Source: Thiomonas arsenitoxydans (GTDB taxonomy: Bacteria > Pseudomonadota > Gammaproteobacteria > Burkholderiales > Burkholderiaceae_C). From it: DNA of 64,000 bases. The notes under the pieces are model-generated. The model did no database searches and was not told the DNA's origin. It saw only the letters and a list, made by a program, of their open reading frames with translations. The DNA lies in assembly GCF_000253115.1 (NCBI RefSeq), contig NC_014145.1, positions 1,116,001 through 1,180,000 on the forward strand. The letters run 5' to 3'. The translations under genes were made by a program, and so were the position numbers. Of this stretch, positions 18,489-26,941 are shown piece after piece. Positions within the stretch are counted from its first letter, which is position 1. The number at the start of each line of letters is the position of its first letter.

Positions 18489-19079
18489 ATGCCCATGATC
18501 GACGCCAGCGCCCTGCGCCAACTGTTTGACCAAGCCCGCACGCACAACGCCTGGCTGGATCAGCCCGTGCCCGAGCACCTGCTGCACCAGCTCTACGACC
18601 TGATGAAATGGGGGCCAACCTCGGCCAACTGTTCCCCGGCGCGTATCGTGTTCGTGCAGTCGCAGGAGGCCAAGGCCCGCCTTGCGCCCTGCATGAGCGA
18701 GGGCAACCGCGCCAAGACGCTCAAAGCGCCGGTGACCGCCATCATCGGCATGGACATGGCGTTTTACGAACAGCTGCCGCAGCTGTTTCCGCACAATCTC
18801 GACGCGCGCAACTGGTTTGCGGGCAAGCCGGATTTCATCGCCTCCTCGGCGATGCGCAACTCCAGCCTGCAAGGCGGCTACTTTATTCTCGCGGCCCGCG
18901 CCCTGGGCCTGGACTGCGGCCCGATGAGCGGTTTCGATGCCGACGCGGTGAACGCCGCATTTTTCGCGGGCACCGAAGTCAAGGTGAACTTTCTGTGCAA
19001 TCTCGGCTATGGCGACGCCAGCGCGTTGTTCCCCCGCAGCCCGCGTCTGAGCTTCGAGCAGGCTTGTCGCATCGCATAG
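18489..19079 (+). CDS. Nitroreductase-family protein, malonic semialdehyde reductase type (RutE/HadB-like)
   Basis: 196-aa FMN-binding nitroreductase-fold protein. [22 protein letters not shown] and the Gly/Ser-rich end [16 protein letters not shown] match the RutE/HadB branch, which reduces malonic semialdehyde or similar small carbonyls with NAD(P)H. AGGAG lies 7-8 bases before the ATG at 18489. No other rut genes are nearby, so a pyrimidine-catabolism role is not supported by context. Confidence 0.85.
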   Translation: MPMIDASALRQLFDQARTHNAWLDQPVPEHLLHQLYDLMKWGPTSANCSPARIVFVQSQEAKARLAPCMSEGNRAKTLKAPVTAIIGMDMAFYEQLPQLFPHNLDARNWFAGKPDFIASSAMRNSSLQGGYFILAARALGLDCGPMSGFDADAVNAAFFAGTEVKVNFLCNLGYGDASALFPRSPRLSFEQACRIA

Positions 19080-19164
19080 GGCGCGCGTGCGCGGCGTGGA
19101 GTTTGTGCGTCGGTTCTGGTAATTTCGTACCCATCACCAGAACACAAAGCAGAAAGGACGCCTC

Positions 19165-19797
19165 ATGCCGGTCATCGTTGTCGCCAATCCCAAGGGCGGG
19201 GTGGGCAAATCCACCCTGTCCACGCAGGTTGCCGGATTTTTCGCCAGTCAAGGCCATGGGGTCATGCTGGGCGACTCCGACCGGCAGGAATCGGCCCGCC
19301 TCTGGCTGTCGCTGCGCGATTCAGCGCTGCCGCGCATCGACACCTGGGAAATGAGCTTTGATTACATCGCCAAACCGCCCAAGGGCACGACCCACGCGGT
19401 GATCGACACCTCCGCCGGGCTGCATGGCTGGCGGCTGAACGATGTGATGAAACAGGCCGACAAGGTGCTGGTGCCGCTGTCGGCGTCGATTTTCGACATC
19501 TACGCCACGCAGGAATTCCTGGAAAAACTGCGCGAGGCGCGCGAAAAACACGGCTTCGATGTGGGCCTGGTGGGTGTGCGCATCGACCCGCGCACCCATG
19601 CCGCCGAGCAATTACAGGCCTTCGTGACGCAAAGTGGCCTGCCGATGCTGAGCAATCTGCGCCAGACCACGCTGTACCCGCAGATGGCCGCGCACGGCCT
19701 CACCCTGTGGGACCTGCCGCCCAGCCAGGCGGCCAAAGACCTGGAGCAATGGCAGCCCATCACTCGCTGGCTGCAGCAGCCGTCAGGGCGCGGGTAA
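19165..19797 (+). CDS. Orphan ParA/MinD-like ATPase
   Basis: 210-aa deviant-Walker ATPase with KGGVGKST near the N-terminus (residues 10-17) and VIDTSAGL in the Walker B region. Such proteins position DNA, protein clusters or surface machines. No parB or cargo gene lies next to it, so it is an orphan with unknown cargo. RBS AGAAAGGA precedes the ATG. The gene end overlaps the terminator of the convergent FNR-like gene. Confidence 0.85.
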   Translation: MPVIVVANPKGGVGKSTLSTQVAGFFASQGHGVMLGDSDRQESARLWLSLRDSALPRIDTWEMSFDYIAKPPKGTTHAVIDTSAGLHGWRLNDVMKQADKVLVPLSASIFDIYATQEFLEKLREAREKHGFDVGLVGVRIDPRTHAAEQLQAFVTQSGLPMLSNLRQTTLYPQMAAHGLTLWDLPPSQAAKDLEQWQPITRWLQQPSGRG

Positions 19798-19837
19798 AAA
19801 AATAGGCACATCCTGCAAACATTGCGTCGGATGTGCC
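19796..19837 (-). terminator. Rho-independent terminator of the FNR-like gene
   Basis: On the minus strand the arms GGCACATCC and GGATGTGCC (19805-19813 / 19829-19837, 15-base loop) are followed by TATTTTTTT. The T tract overlaps the stop codon of the convergent ParA gene. Confidence 0.8.
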
Positions 19838-19918
19838 CAAGCTGCAAGGAAGCTGGCGGCTGCGGTTTTTAGGGAGTTTCGCTCTGCCGTTTTGTCGAAG
19901 GGATGGTTTCGGCCCGCT

Positions 19919-20734
19919 TCAGGCGACGCGTTCGGGTTGCGCGACGAGACCGAGCGCCGGTCGGTTGACGCGGAACAAGCGCGGGCCGACATGTTCGAGC
20001 AGCTTGTCGCGCTCGAACTGGGCGATCACGCGGCTGGCCGTTTCGAGCGCCACGCCGAGCATGGCGCCGAGGTCGCTGCGCTTGGGCAGGGTGATGGTGT
20101 CGTTGAGTTCCGGGTCGGCCAGTTTGAGCAGCAGACGAGCCATGCGCGCGGGAATGGCTCCCGAGCCGAGCAGCAGCGCCCATTCGTCGGTGTCGCGCAG
20201 CGCGCGGTGCCAGCGCTCCAGAAACTCCTGGCGCAGATTGGGCACCTGCTCTTCCATTTTGCGAATCACTTCCACCGGGATGCGGCACACCCGTACCGCG
20301 CCGATGGCCGAAGCGTGATGCATGTAAGGCTCTTGAATGAAGCATTCCAGCCCGATCAGATCGCCGCGCCGCGCCACGCGGGTGATGCGGCGGGTGCCGT
20401 CGGGCAGCACGCGTTCCAGCTTCACATAGCCGGTCTTGATGGTGTAGAGCCAGTCGCCCCGCTGCCCTTCGCTGAACAGCTGCTGTCCGGGGGCGAATTG
20501 CATGTCGTCGATGACCTGATGGAAGGTGTCGAAGTCTTCCATGCGCAGCGCGCCGAACAGCGCAATACGTCGCACGCCGCAGCTGCGGCAGTCGGAAGCG
20601 CCGCGCCAGGCGTTGACCACCTCGGTATGCGCCAGGCGGTTAGCTTCCGGCTGCTTGCTGCGCGGCAAGGTTTTGCGCAGGGTCGCGAGCGGAATCGCCG
20701 TGGTTGTCTGCGGATTGGCAAAAGTGGTTTCCAT
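19919..20734 (-). CDS. Crp/FNR-family transcription regulator, divergent FNR
   Basis: 271-aa regulator with an N-terminal cyclic-nucleotide-binding-type sensor domain and a C-terminal winged helix. The recognition helix reads E231-T-A-S234-R235, the E..SR signature that reads TTGAT half sites. Of the four FNR iron-sulfur ligands, C49, C52 (D-C-R-S-C-G) and C150 (equivalent to Cys122 of E. coli FNR) are present, but the position of Cys29 is Ala. C131 might substitute. It may thus be a modified oxygen sensor or respond to another signal. A half-conserved box at 20747-20760 suggests autoregulation. Compared with E. coli FNR there is a longer N-terminal extension of about 30 residues. Confidence 0.85.
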   Translation of the reverse strand: METTFANPQTTTAIPLATLRKTLPRSKQPEANRLAHTEVVNAWRGASDCRSCGVRRIALFGALRMEDFDTFHQVIDDMQFAPGQQLFSEGQRGDWLYTIKTGYVKLERVLPDGTRRITRVARRGDLIGLECFIQEPYMHHASAIGAVRVCRIPVEVIRKMEEQVPNLRQEFLERWHRALRDTDEWALLLGSGAIPARMARLLLKLADPELNDTITLPKRSDLGAMLGVALETASRVIAQFERDKLLEHVGPRLFRVNRPALGLVAQPERVA

Positions 20735-20746
20735 AACTCGCTTTCA

Positions 20747-20760
20747 TTGATTTAGCGCAA
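20747..20760. promoter_or_regulatory. Hybrid FNR-type box upstream of the FNR-like gene
   Basis: TTGAT-TTAG-CGCAA has a perfect FNR left arm and the CGCAA right arm of the site at 10027-10040. It lies only 13 bases before the start codon, downstream of a possible -10 (TAATAT on the minus strand, 20763-20768), which would suit self-repression. Confidence 0.45.
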
Positions 20761-20936
20761 TATTAGCGAGTACTGATATGGCCTTGTCAATATAGGGAAT
20801 TCACCGTGATAACTAGGACTAACCCTGATTTTTGGCGCGCTTCATTGCGGAATGTCGATTTTTGCAGCGCACAAAACTGCGGCAATCTGTCGCGGGTGCG
20901 GTGGCTCTTTGTGCCCAATCCGCGACAACCTGACAC

Positions 20937-20952
20937 CCGGAGTTCGACAGTT
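20937..20952 (+). repeat. Left terminal inverted repeat of the IS
   Basis: CCGGAGTTCGACAGTT, identical to the complement of 22850-22865. The 17th base differs between the two ends. Confidence 0.93.
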
Positions 20953-21097
20953 TGAGTCAAAAATTGGCTGAAAACGCCGACCCGGCCTTGACGGAACAAA
21001 GGGTTAGCCTCGTTTTTGGAAAAGTACGTGTGGTGGCACGTTTTTCCACATTGTGAGGCTGTTGCCATTGGCAGATGGGTTGGTGTATTGTGGCGGC

Positions 21098-22801
21098 ATG
21101 TTCATCAAGATCACCACCTCCGGCGGTCGCCGCTACGTCCAGCTCGTGGAGTCCTACCGGGATGAGAGCGGGCGGGTGAAGAAACGCACGGTGGCCACCC
21201 TGGGGCGCGCCGACCAAGCTGGCAGCCAGCTTGAGAGCGTGATCCGCGGCCTGCAGCGACTTCGCAGCGACACGCCGCCGGAGGCCGGCGCGGTGGCGAC
21301 AGTGGCCGACGTGCGGTTCGAGTCCAGCCGCGCCCTGGGCGACGTATGGGCGCTGACCGAGCTGTGGGACGAATTGGGATTTGGCGAGCTGCGCCGGGTT
21401 TTTGGTCGCACGCGCAGCCGCATCGACGTCGAGGCGCTGGTGCGCCTGATGGTGCTCAACCGCCTGTGCGACCCGACGTCCAAGCTCGGCGTGCTGCGCT
21501 GGTTGCAGACGGTGGCGCTGCCGCGCTTTGCGCCCAAGGAGGTGACGCATCAGCACCTGCTGCGGGCGATGGATGCGCTGGTCGAACACCAGGACTGCGT
21601 CCAGGCGGCGTTGGCCGGGCTGCTGCGCCCGCTGATCGACCAGGATCTGTCGGTGGTGTTCTACGACATGACCACCATCGGCGTGGAGGGCCAGACCGAG
21701 TTGGCCGGCGACCTGCGCCAGTTCGGCCTGTCCAAGGACGGGGGGATGCGTCGCCAGTTCATGCTCGGCGTGGTGCAGACGGCCGAGGGACTGCCGCTGA
21801 CGCATCGGGTCTGGGAAGGGAACACGGCCGAGGCACCGACGCTCAGCACCGTGGTCCAGGAGGTTCTGGCGCTGTACCCGGTCAAGCGCGTGGTGCTGGT
21901 GGCCGATCGCGGTCTGCTCAGCCTGGACAATCTGGAGTGGCTGCGCGGGCAACGCGTGGGCGGCACCGAGCAGCCACTGGAGTTCATCCTGGCCGTGCCG
22001 GGGCGGCGTTATGCCGAATTCTCGGAGATTCTGGAGCCGATCCACGCGCAGCGCTGCGCGGCAGCCACCCGCGAGGTCCTCGGCGAGACCCGCTGGCAGG
22101 ACCTGCGCCTGGTCTGGGCCCACGATCCGCGCCGCGCCCTGGAACAAACCGCAGCGCGCCGCCAGCATATCGGAGAACTCACGCAGGAAGCCCAGCAGCG
22201 TGCTGGCAAGCTTGATGCGCAAGAAGGCGGCACCGCCTTCAGAGGCCGGCGCCTGAGCGACTCCGGTGCTAAGGCCTGGCTGTATCGCGCGGTCTCCGAG
22301 GCGCATCTGGGCTCGATCATCAAGGTCGACCTGCAATCGGATCTGTTCACCTACGTCATCGACGACAAGGCGCTGGCGCGTGCAGAACTGGGCGACGGCA
22401 AGCTGTTGTTGGTGACCAATGTGCCAGAGTTGTCGGCGCTTGAGGTTCTGCGACGCTACAAGAGCCTGGCCGACATCGAGCGCGGCTTCAAGATTCTCAA
22501 ATCCGAGATCGAGATCGCCCCGGTGTTCCACCGCTTGCCCGACCGCATCCGTGCCCATGCGCTGATCTGCTTCATCGCTCTGGTGCTGTACCGCGTCATG
22601 CGCATGCGCCTCAAGGACGCCGGCTCCAAGCTGTCGCCCGAACGTGCACTCGAGCAACTGCGACGCATCCAATACCACCAGGTCCACCTCGGCGGCGAGC
22701 GCCGCGACGGCACGTCCTCGCTCAGCGACGCCGACCACGCCATCCTCCAAGGACTCAAGCTTCCGAAACCCGCCATCGACGACCAACTCGCACTCCTGTA
22801 G
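21098..22801 (+). CDS. IS1634-family transposase (DDE)
   Basis: 567-aa transposase of the IS1634 branch of the IS4 superfamily. The N-terminus MFIKITTSGGRRYVQLVESYRD and the KKRTVATLGR segment are typical. Probable catalytic residues are the Asp in VVFYDMTTIG, the Asp in VVLVADRGLLS and the Glu in ADIERGFKILKSEIEIAPVFHR. It is full-length with no frameshift, so the element could be active. The ATG at 21098 begins the conserved N-terminus; the frame is open 15 codons further upstream. Confidence 0.93.
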   Translation: MFIKITTSGGRRYVQLVESYRDESGRVKKRTVATLGRADQAGSQLESVIRGLQRLRSDTPPEAGAVATVADVRFESSRALGDVWALTELWDELGFGELRRVFGRTRSRIDVEALVRLMVLNRLCDPTSKLGVLRWLQTVALPRFAPKEVTHQHLLRAMDALVEHQDCVQAALAGLLRPLIDQDLSVVFYDMTTIGVEGQTELAGDLRQFGLSKDGGMRRQFMLGVVQTAEGLPLTHRVWEGNTAEAPTLSTVVQEVLALYPVKRVVLVADRGLLSLDNLEWLRGQRVGGTEQPLEFILAVPGRRYAEFSEILEPIHAQRCAAATREVLGETRWQDLRLVWAHDPRRALEQTAARRQHIGELTQEAQQRAGKLDAQEGGTAFRGRRLSDSGAKAWLYRAVSEAHLGSIIKVDLQSDLFTYVIDDKALARAELGDGKLLLVTNVPELSALEVLRRYKSLADIERGFKILKSEIEIAPVFHRLPDRIRAHALICFIALVLYRVMRMRLKDAGSKLSPERALEQLRRIQYHQVHLGGERRDGTSSLSDADHAILQGLKLPKPAIDDQLALL

Positions 22802-22849
22802 GGGCACGTTTCAACGCTCACCCTAACGATATCGCGTACTTACGACCGT

Positions 22850-22865
22850 AACTGTCGAACTCCGG
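22850..22865 (-). repeat. Right terminal inverted repeat of the IS
   Basis: AACTGTCGAACTCCGG, the exact complement of the left end. The second TGACAC copy follows immediately. Confidence 0.93.
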
Positions 22866-22952
22866 TGACACACCCGCGCCGCCCGGGACGGTTTGCCGAT
22901 CCGCCTACACTGCAACGCTTTTCAGCCTGTAAAGACGAAAGGCGCGATCACC

Positions 22953-23792
22953 ATGATGGATGTGCACACTCTGGCCGCACGCGATGTGCGGCGGGCTTTG
23001 GAGGAGGATCTGGGCAGCGGCGACCTCACCGCTGCGCTCATCGACCCGCAGGCCGTGGCGCGTGCCACGGTGCGCAGCCGTGAGGCCGCGCGGTTGTGCG
23101 GCACGCCGTGGGCCAATGCCTGCGTGCGCGCGCTCGACCCGGCGGCGCATTTGGAGTGGTTGGCGCCTGAAGGCGCTACGTTGCAAGCAGATGCTGTGAT
23201 TTTGGAGATCAGAGGCAACGCACGTGCGCTGCTCAGCGCCGAGCGGACGATGCTCAATTTCCTGCAGTTGCTCAGCGCGGTGGCCACGCGTACTGCGCAG
23301 TATGTGGACGTGGTGCGCGGCACACGGGCGCAAATTGTCGATACCCGAAAAACCCTCCCGGGCTTGCGCCTGGCGCAGAAATACGCGGTGCGTGTGGGCG
23401 GTGGAATGAATCACCGCATCGGCCTGTTCGACGCTGTGCTGATCAAGGAAAACCATATCGCCGCCGCAGGTGGGGTGGCGCAGGCGCTGCACAGGGCGCA
23501 GGCGGTGGCGGCGCAGGCGCAGTTCATCCAGATCGAGGTGGAAACCCTGGCCCAGCTCGACGAGGCTCTGCGCGCAGGCGCGCGCATGGTGCTGCTGGAC
23601 AATATGTCGCTCGATCAACTGCGCGAGGCGGTCCGCCTCACCGGCCAGCGCGCCGTGCTGGAAGTGTCTGGCGGGGTGGATCTGCAAACCGTGCGCGCCA
23701 TTGCAGAAACCGGGGTGGACCGCATCTCCGTGGGAAAGCTCACCAAGGACGTGCAGGCCGTCGATCTGTCGATGCGTTTTACGGCGCTTTGA
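22953..23792 (+). CDS. nadC: Nicotinate-nucleotide pyrophosphorylase (quinolinate phosphoribosyltransferase)
   Basis: 279-aa enzyme making nicotinate mononucleotide from quinolinate and PRPP in NAD synthesis. Motifs are [42 protein letters not shown] and VSGGVDL. The start ATG is 22953 (a second ATG follows directly). nadA lies 32 bases downstream, forming a nadCA unit. The IS sits 87 bp upstream, so the promoter must be in that short stretch or within the IS. Confidence 0.97.
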   Translation: MMDVHTLAARDVRRALEEDLGSGDLTAALIDPQAVARATVRSREAARLCGTPWANACVRALDPAAHLEWLAPEGATLQADAVILEIRGNARALLSAERTMLNFLQLLSAVATRTAQYVDVVRGTRAQIVDTRKTLPGLRLAQKYAVRVGGGMNHRIGLFDAVLIKENHIAAAGGVAQALHRAQAVAAQAQFIQIEVETLAQLDEALRAGARMVLLDNMSLDQLREAVRLTGQRAVLEVSGGVDLQTVRAIAETGVDRISVGKLTKDVQAVDLSMRFTAL

Positions 23793-23824
23793 TTTGTTGC
23801 GCATTCATTCAAGAGGAAGTCTGC

Positions 23825-24922
23825 ATGTCCGCCACTTTTTCGATCGCCTTTGATAGCCCGGTCATCGGCACCGCGCAGGCCTGGGCGCGCGTGCCCGAGG
23901 AGCCCAGCCCCGCCGAGCGTGACGCGCTGATGGCGCGCTGCGCCCAACTGCTGCGCACGCAGGACGCTGTCTTGGTGGCGCATTACTACACCCATCCCGA
24001 TCTGCAGGATCTGGCGCATGCCACGGGCGGGCTAGTGGCCGATTCGCTGGAAATGGCGCGTTTCGGCGCCCGTCATCCGGCCAGCACCCTGGTCGTCGCC
24101 GGGGTGCGTTTCATGGGCGAGACCGCCAAGATGTTGTCGATGGACAAGCGCGTGCTCATGCCCGACCTCGACGCCAACTGCTCGCTCGATCTGGGTTGCC
24201 CCGCGCGGCAGTTCAGCGCCTTCTGCGATGCCCATCCCGACCGTACCGTGGTGGTTTACGCCAACACCAGCGCGGCGGTGAAGGCGCGCGCCGACTGGGT
24301 CGTGACTTCGAGCTGCGCGCTCGACATCGTGGCGCATCTGCATGCGCGCGGCGAAAAAATCCTGTGGGCGCCCGACCGTCATCTGGGCGGCTATATCGAG
24401 CAGCAAACCGGCGCCGACATGCTGCTGTGGCAGGGCTCATGCATCGTGCACGACGAATTCAAGGCGCTCGAACTCGAACTGCTCAAGGCCGAGCATCCCA
24501 AAGCGCGCGTGCTGGTGCATCCCGAAAGCCCGGCGGCGGTGGTCGCTCTGGCCGACGTGGTGGGCTCGACGGCGCAGATCCTCAAGGCGGCGCGCGAACT
24601 CGACGCGCCTGAATTCATCGTTGCCACCGATGCCGGCCTGTTCCACGCGCTTGAGCAGCAAAATCCCGGCAAGACCTTCATCGCCGCGCCCACTGCGGGC
24701 AACGCCGCCACCTGCAAGAGCTGCGCGCATTGCCCGTGGATGGCGATGAACAGCCTGGCTGGTCTGGCGCGTGTGTTGGAGACCGGGGCGAATGCCATCG
24801 AGCTCGACGCCGCTCTGGCCGCCCGCGCCCGCGTGCCGGTGCAGCGCATGCTCGACTTCACAGCAGCGCAAAAGACTGCAGCGATGGCGGGCAGTCTGGT
24901 TCCCGGCACCGGCGCGGCGTAG
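23825..24922 (+). CDS. nadA: Quinolinate synthase (4Fe-4S)
   Basis: 365-aa enzyme that condenses iminoaspartate with dihydroxyacetone phosphate to quinolinate, supplying NadC. Iron-sulfur cysteines are probably those in [21 protein letters not shown] or [11 protein letters not shown], and the C-terminal [27 protein letters not shown] and [12 protein letters not shown] are family hallmarks. GAGGAAG precedes the ATG at 23825. Confidence 0.96.
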   Translation: MSATFSIAFDSPVIGTAQAWARVPEEPSPAERDALMARCAQLLRTQDAVLVAHYYTHPDLQDLAHATGGLVADSLEMARFGARHPASTLVVAGVRFMGETAKMLSMDKRVLMPDLDANCSLDLGCPARQFSAFCDAHPDRTVVVYANTSAAVKARADWVVTSSCALDIVAHLHARGEKILWAPDRHLGGYIEQQTGADMLLWQGSCIVHDEFKALELELLKAEHPKARVLVHPESPAAVVALADVVGSTAQILKAARELDAPEFIVATDAGLFHALEQQNPGKTFIAAPTAGNAATCKSCAHCPWMAMNSLAGLARVLETGANAIELDAALAARARVPVQRMLDFTAAQKTAAMAGSLVPGTGAA

Positions 24923-24947
24923 CTGGCGTCGACGCACCAAGCTGGCG

Positions 24948-24982
24948 CGCTATCGCGTTTTGCTGAAACGCTATCGCGTTTT
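24948..24982. repeat. Short direct repeat at the smpB end
   Basis: CGCTATCGCGTTTT occurs at 24948-24961 and 24969-24982, 7 bases apart. The second copy contains the smpB stop codon. Each copy can form a small AACGC-TATC-GCGTT hairpin, possibly weak termination signals between the convergent nadA and smpB. Confidence 0.6.
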
Positions 24983-25414
24983 CATGATGCGCGCCTTTTC
25001 CCGTTGCCAGTCGCGCTTGGCTTCGGTGTCGCGTTTGTCGTGGTCTTTTTTGCCCTTGCCCAGCGCCAGATCGAGCTTGACCCGGCCGCCCTTGTAATGC
25101 AGGTTGATGGGCACCAGGGTGTAGCCGCGCTGCTCGACCTTGCCGATGAGCTTGCGGATTTCATCCTTGTGCATCAGCAGTTTGCGCGTACGCGACGCAT
25201 CCGGCCGCACATGGGTGGAGGCGCTGTTGAGTGCGGTGACGTTCATGCCGATCAGAAACAGCTCGCCATCGCGGATGACCACATAGCCGTCGGTGAGTTG
25301 CACCTGCCCGGCGCGCACGGATTTGACCTCCCATCCTTCGAGCACGATGCCCGCTTCGAAACGGTCTTCGAGGAAGTAATTGAAATGGGCCTTGCGGTTT
25401 TCGGCGATGCTCAT
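24971..25414 (-). CDS. smpB: SsrA-binding protein (trans-translation)
   Basis: 147-aa partner of tmRNA that rescues stalled ribosomes. The conserved run [29 protein letters not shown] and the basic C-terminal tail [24 protein letters not shown] are intact. The ATG at 25414 begins the domain (MSIAENRK); the long upstream frame is antisense to ratA and rnfH. It is divergent from ratA, a conserved proteobacterial arrangement. tmRNA itself is not in the window. Confidence 0.97.
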   Translation of the reverse strand: MSIAENRKAHFNYFLEDRFEAGIVLEGWEVKSVRAGQVQLTDGYVVIRDGELFLIGMNVTALNSASTHVRPDASRTRKLLMHKDEIRKLIGKVEQRGYTLVPINLHYKGGRVKLDLALGKGKKDHDKRDTEAKRDWQREKARIMKTR

Positions 25415-25489
25415 GCGGGGAATATGGGGCGTTCGGCCCTCAATACAATCGTGACATTCTAAGAAGCCTCGATCCGCCCACGTTCGCCC

Positions 25490-25930
25490 ATGCCCCAGGT
25501 TCACAAATCCGTCCTCATCTGGTACAGCCCGCAAGAGATGTACGACCTGGTCACCGATGTGGCCGCCTATCCGCAGTTTCTGCCCTGGTGCGGGGGCGCC
25601 TCGGTGCAGTCGGAAGAGGGCGATACGGTGCGCGCCAGTGTGACCATCGACTTCAAGGGCATCCGTCAGAGCTTCACCACGCAGAACACCAACGTGCCCG
25701 GACAGGAAGTACGCATGCGGCTGGTGGACGGGCCCTTTTCCGCCCTGCATGGACGTTGGGTGTTCAACCCCCTGGCCGACGGCAAGGCATGCAAGGTCGA
25801 GTTTCTGCTCGATTACAAGTTCTCCAACTTTCTGGTGGAGAAGGTCATCGGCCCGGTGTTCAACCATATCGCCAGCAGCTTTGTCGATGCCTTCGTGCAG
25901 CGCGCCAAGCAGGTTTATGGGCCGCGTTGA
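25490..25930 (+). CDS. ratA: RatA/coenzyme-Q-binding START-domain protein
   Basis: 146-aa START-like protein, bacterial counterpart of Coq10. [34 protein letters not shown] is diagnostic. E. coli RatA has been described both as a ribosome-association toxin and as a ubiquinone-binding protein. Its neighbours rnfH and the divergent smpB match the usual context. Confidence 0.93.
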   Translation: MPQVHKSVLIWYSPQEMYDLVTDVAAYPQFLPWCGGASVQSEEGDTVRASVTIDFKGIRQSFTTQNTNVPGQEVRMRLVDGPFSALHGRWVFNPLADGKACKVEFLLDYKFSNFLVEKVIGPVFNHIASSFVDAFVQRAKQVYGPR

Positions 25931-25948
25931 ACCCGCCGTGGTGGGGCT

Positions 25949-26236
25949 GTGCTGAATATCGCGGTGTTCTACGCGCCCGAAAGAGGCGAACCCGACTTGA
26001 GGCGGTTGGCGTTGCCAGCAGGCGCCACAGTTAGCCAGGCGCTGCAGGCCAGCGGCATGCTCAGCGCCCATCCCGAATTGATTTCGACCGACATCCGCCA
26101 CGGCATCGACGGGCAGCGCGTCATGCTGCAGCACGTGCTCCAGGACGGCGACCGCATCGACCTTTGCCGTCCCTTGCAGGTCGATCCCATGACTGCGCGG
26201 CGCTTGCGGGCTGCCGCCTCAAAGCCACGCCGCTGA
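25949..26236 (+). CDS. rnfH: RnfH family protein (UPF0125)
   Basis: 95-aa ubiquitin-fold-like protein. [27 protein letters not shown] and [15 protein letters not shown](M)TARRLRA are typical. It starts at a GTG 18 bases after ratA and so is probably co-transcribed. The end overlaps the convergent livF-type gene by 18 bases. Function unknown despite the name. Confidence 0.9.
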   Translation: MLNIAVFYAPERGEPDLRRLALPAGATVSQALQASGMLSAHPELISTDIRHGIDGQRVMLQHVLQDGDRIDLCRPLQVDPMTARRLRAAASKPRR

Positions 26237-26941
26237 GACGTCGGGCGGTAGTTCGGCGGGTGGGCCTTCGAACTGTGTGAGGCCGTCACCGAGCACGATG
26301 ACGCGATCCGCCAGCTGCCGCGCCCACGGGTTTTGCTCGACCATAAGCACGCCAAGCCCCTGCTCCTGCAGTTGCTGGATGAGCGTGGCCGTCGCGGCCA
26401 CGCGCTGGGGCGCCAGACCTTCGGTCGGCTCGTCGAGCAGGAGCACATCGGGGTTGCCCATCAGCGCGCGGGCGATGGCGAGCATCTGCTGTTCGCCGCC
26501 GGACAGCGCCTGGGCGGGCGCGTGCAGGCGCGGCGTCAGTGCCGGAAACAGGGCCAGCACCGCTGCCTCGTTCCAGCGCGACGGGCCTATTCGCGCGACT
26601 ATTTGCGACGGCTTGGCGCCCAAAAGCAGGTTCTGCCGCACGCTCAGACGCGGAAAAATCTCGCGCTGCTCCGGCACATAGCCCAGCCCCAGCCGGGCGC
26701 GGCGGTGCGCGGGCAGGCCGAGCAGTTCTTGTCCGGCAAGACTTGCGTAGCCCGTTGCGGGAATGAGGCCCATCAGCGACTTGAGCAAGGTGCTGCGCCC
26801 GCTGCCATTACGCCCGAGAACAAGCAGCAATTCCCCCGCTCGCAGTTGCAGATGCACGCCGCGCAGCACCTGCACCGGCCCGTAGCCCGCCTGCAGCGAG
26901 CGAACATCGAGCAGCGCGCCTTTCTCGGGCGGGAGCTTCAT
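26219..26941 (-). CDS. livF: HAAT-family ABC transporter ATPase, LivF type, with Walker A Lys replaced by Arg
   Basis: 240-aa ATPase of a branched-chain-amino-acid-type importer. The Walker A motif G43-R-N-G-S-G-R49-S-T carries Arg (codon CGC) instead of the invariant Lys. The signature LSGGE (146-150) and Walker B LLLLDEP (D170, E171) are intact, and the H-loop position is Gln (VEQN), as in LivF generally. It starts within the livG stop (ATGA overlap) and is the last gene of the run. With the degraded signature of LivG the two losses fall in the same predicted composite ATP site. Confidence 0.9.
   Translation of the reverse strand: MKLPPEKGALLDVRSLQAGYGPVQVLRGVHLQLRAGELLLVLGRNGSGRSTLLKSLMGLIPATGYASLAGQELLGLPAHRRARLGLGYVPEQREIFPRLSVRQNLLLGAKPSQIVARIGPSRWNEAAVLALFPALTPRLHAPAQALSGGEQQMLAIARALMGNPDVLLLDEPTEGLAPQRVAATATLIQQLQEQGLGVLMVEQNPWARQLADRVIVLGDGLTQFEGPPAELPPDVSAAWL

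Larger units (their letters stand above)
20937..22865 (+). mobile_element. Complete insertion sequence, IS1634 type (1929 bp)
   Basis: Bounded by perfect 16-bp terminal inverted repeats (CCGGAGTTCGACAGTT at 20937-20952 and its complement at 22850-22865). It is flanked by a 6-bp direct repeat TGACAC (20931-20936 and 22866-22871), the expected target duplication. It carries one full-length transposase gene with 161 bp before and 64 bp after it. It landed between the divergent FNR-like gene and nadC, about 200 bp from the former's start and 87 bp from the latter's. Intact ends and ORF imply recent insertion. Confidence 0.93.

Noticed and set aside
20957..22807. Long minus-strand open frame across the insertion sequence
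   Set aside because: It is antisense to a full-length IS1634-type transposase with recognisable catalytic motifs; no protein family is recognisable in the antisense product.
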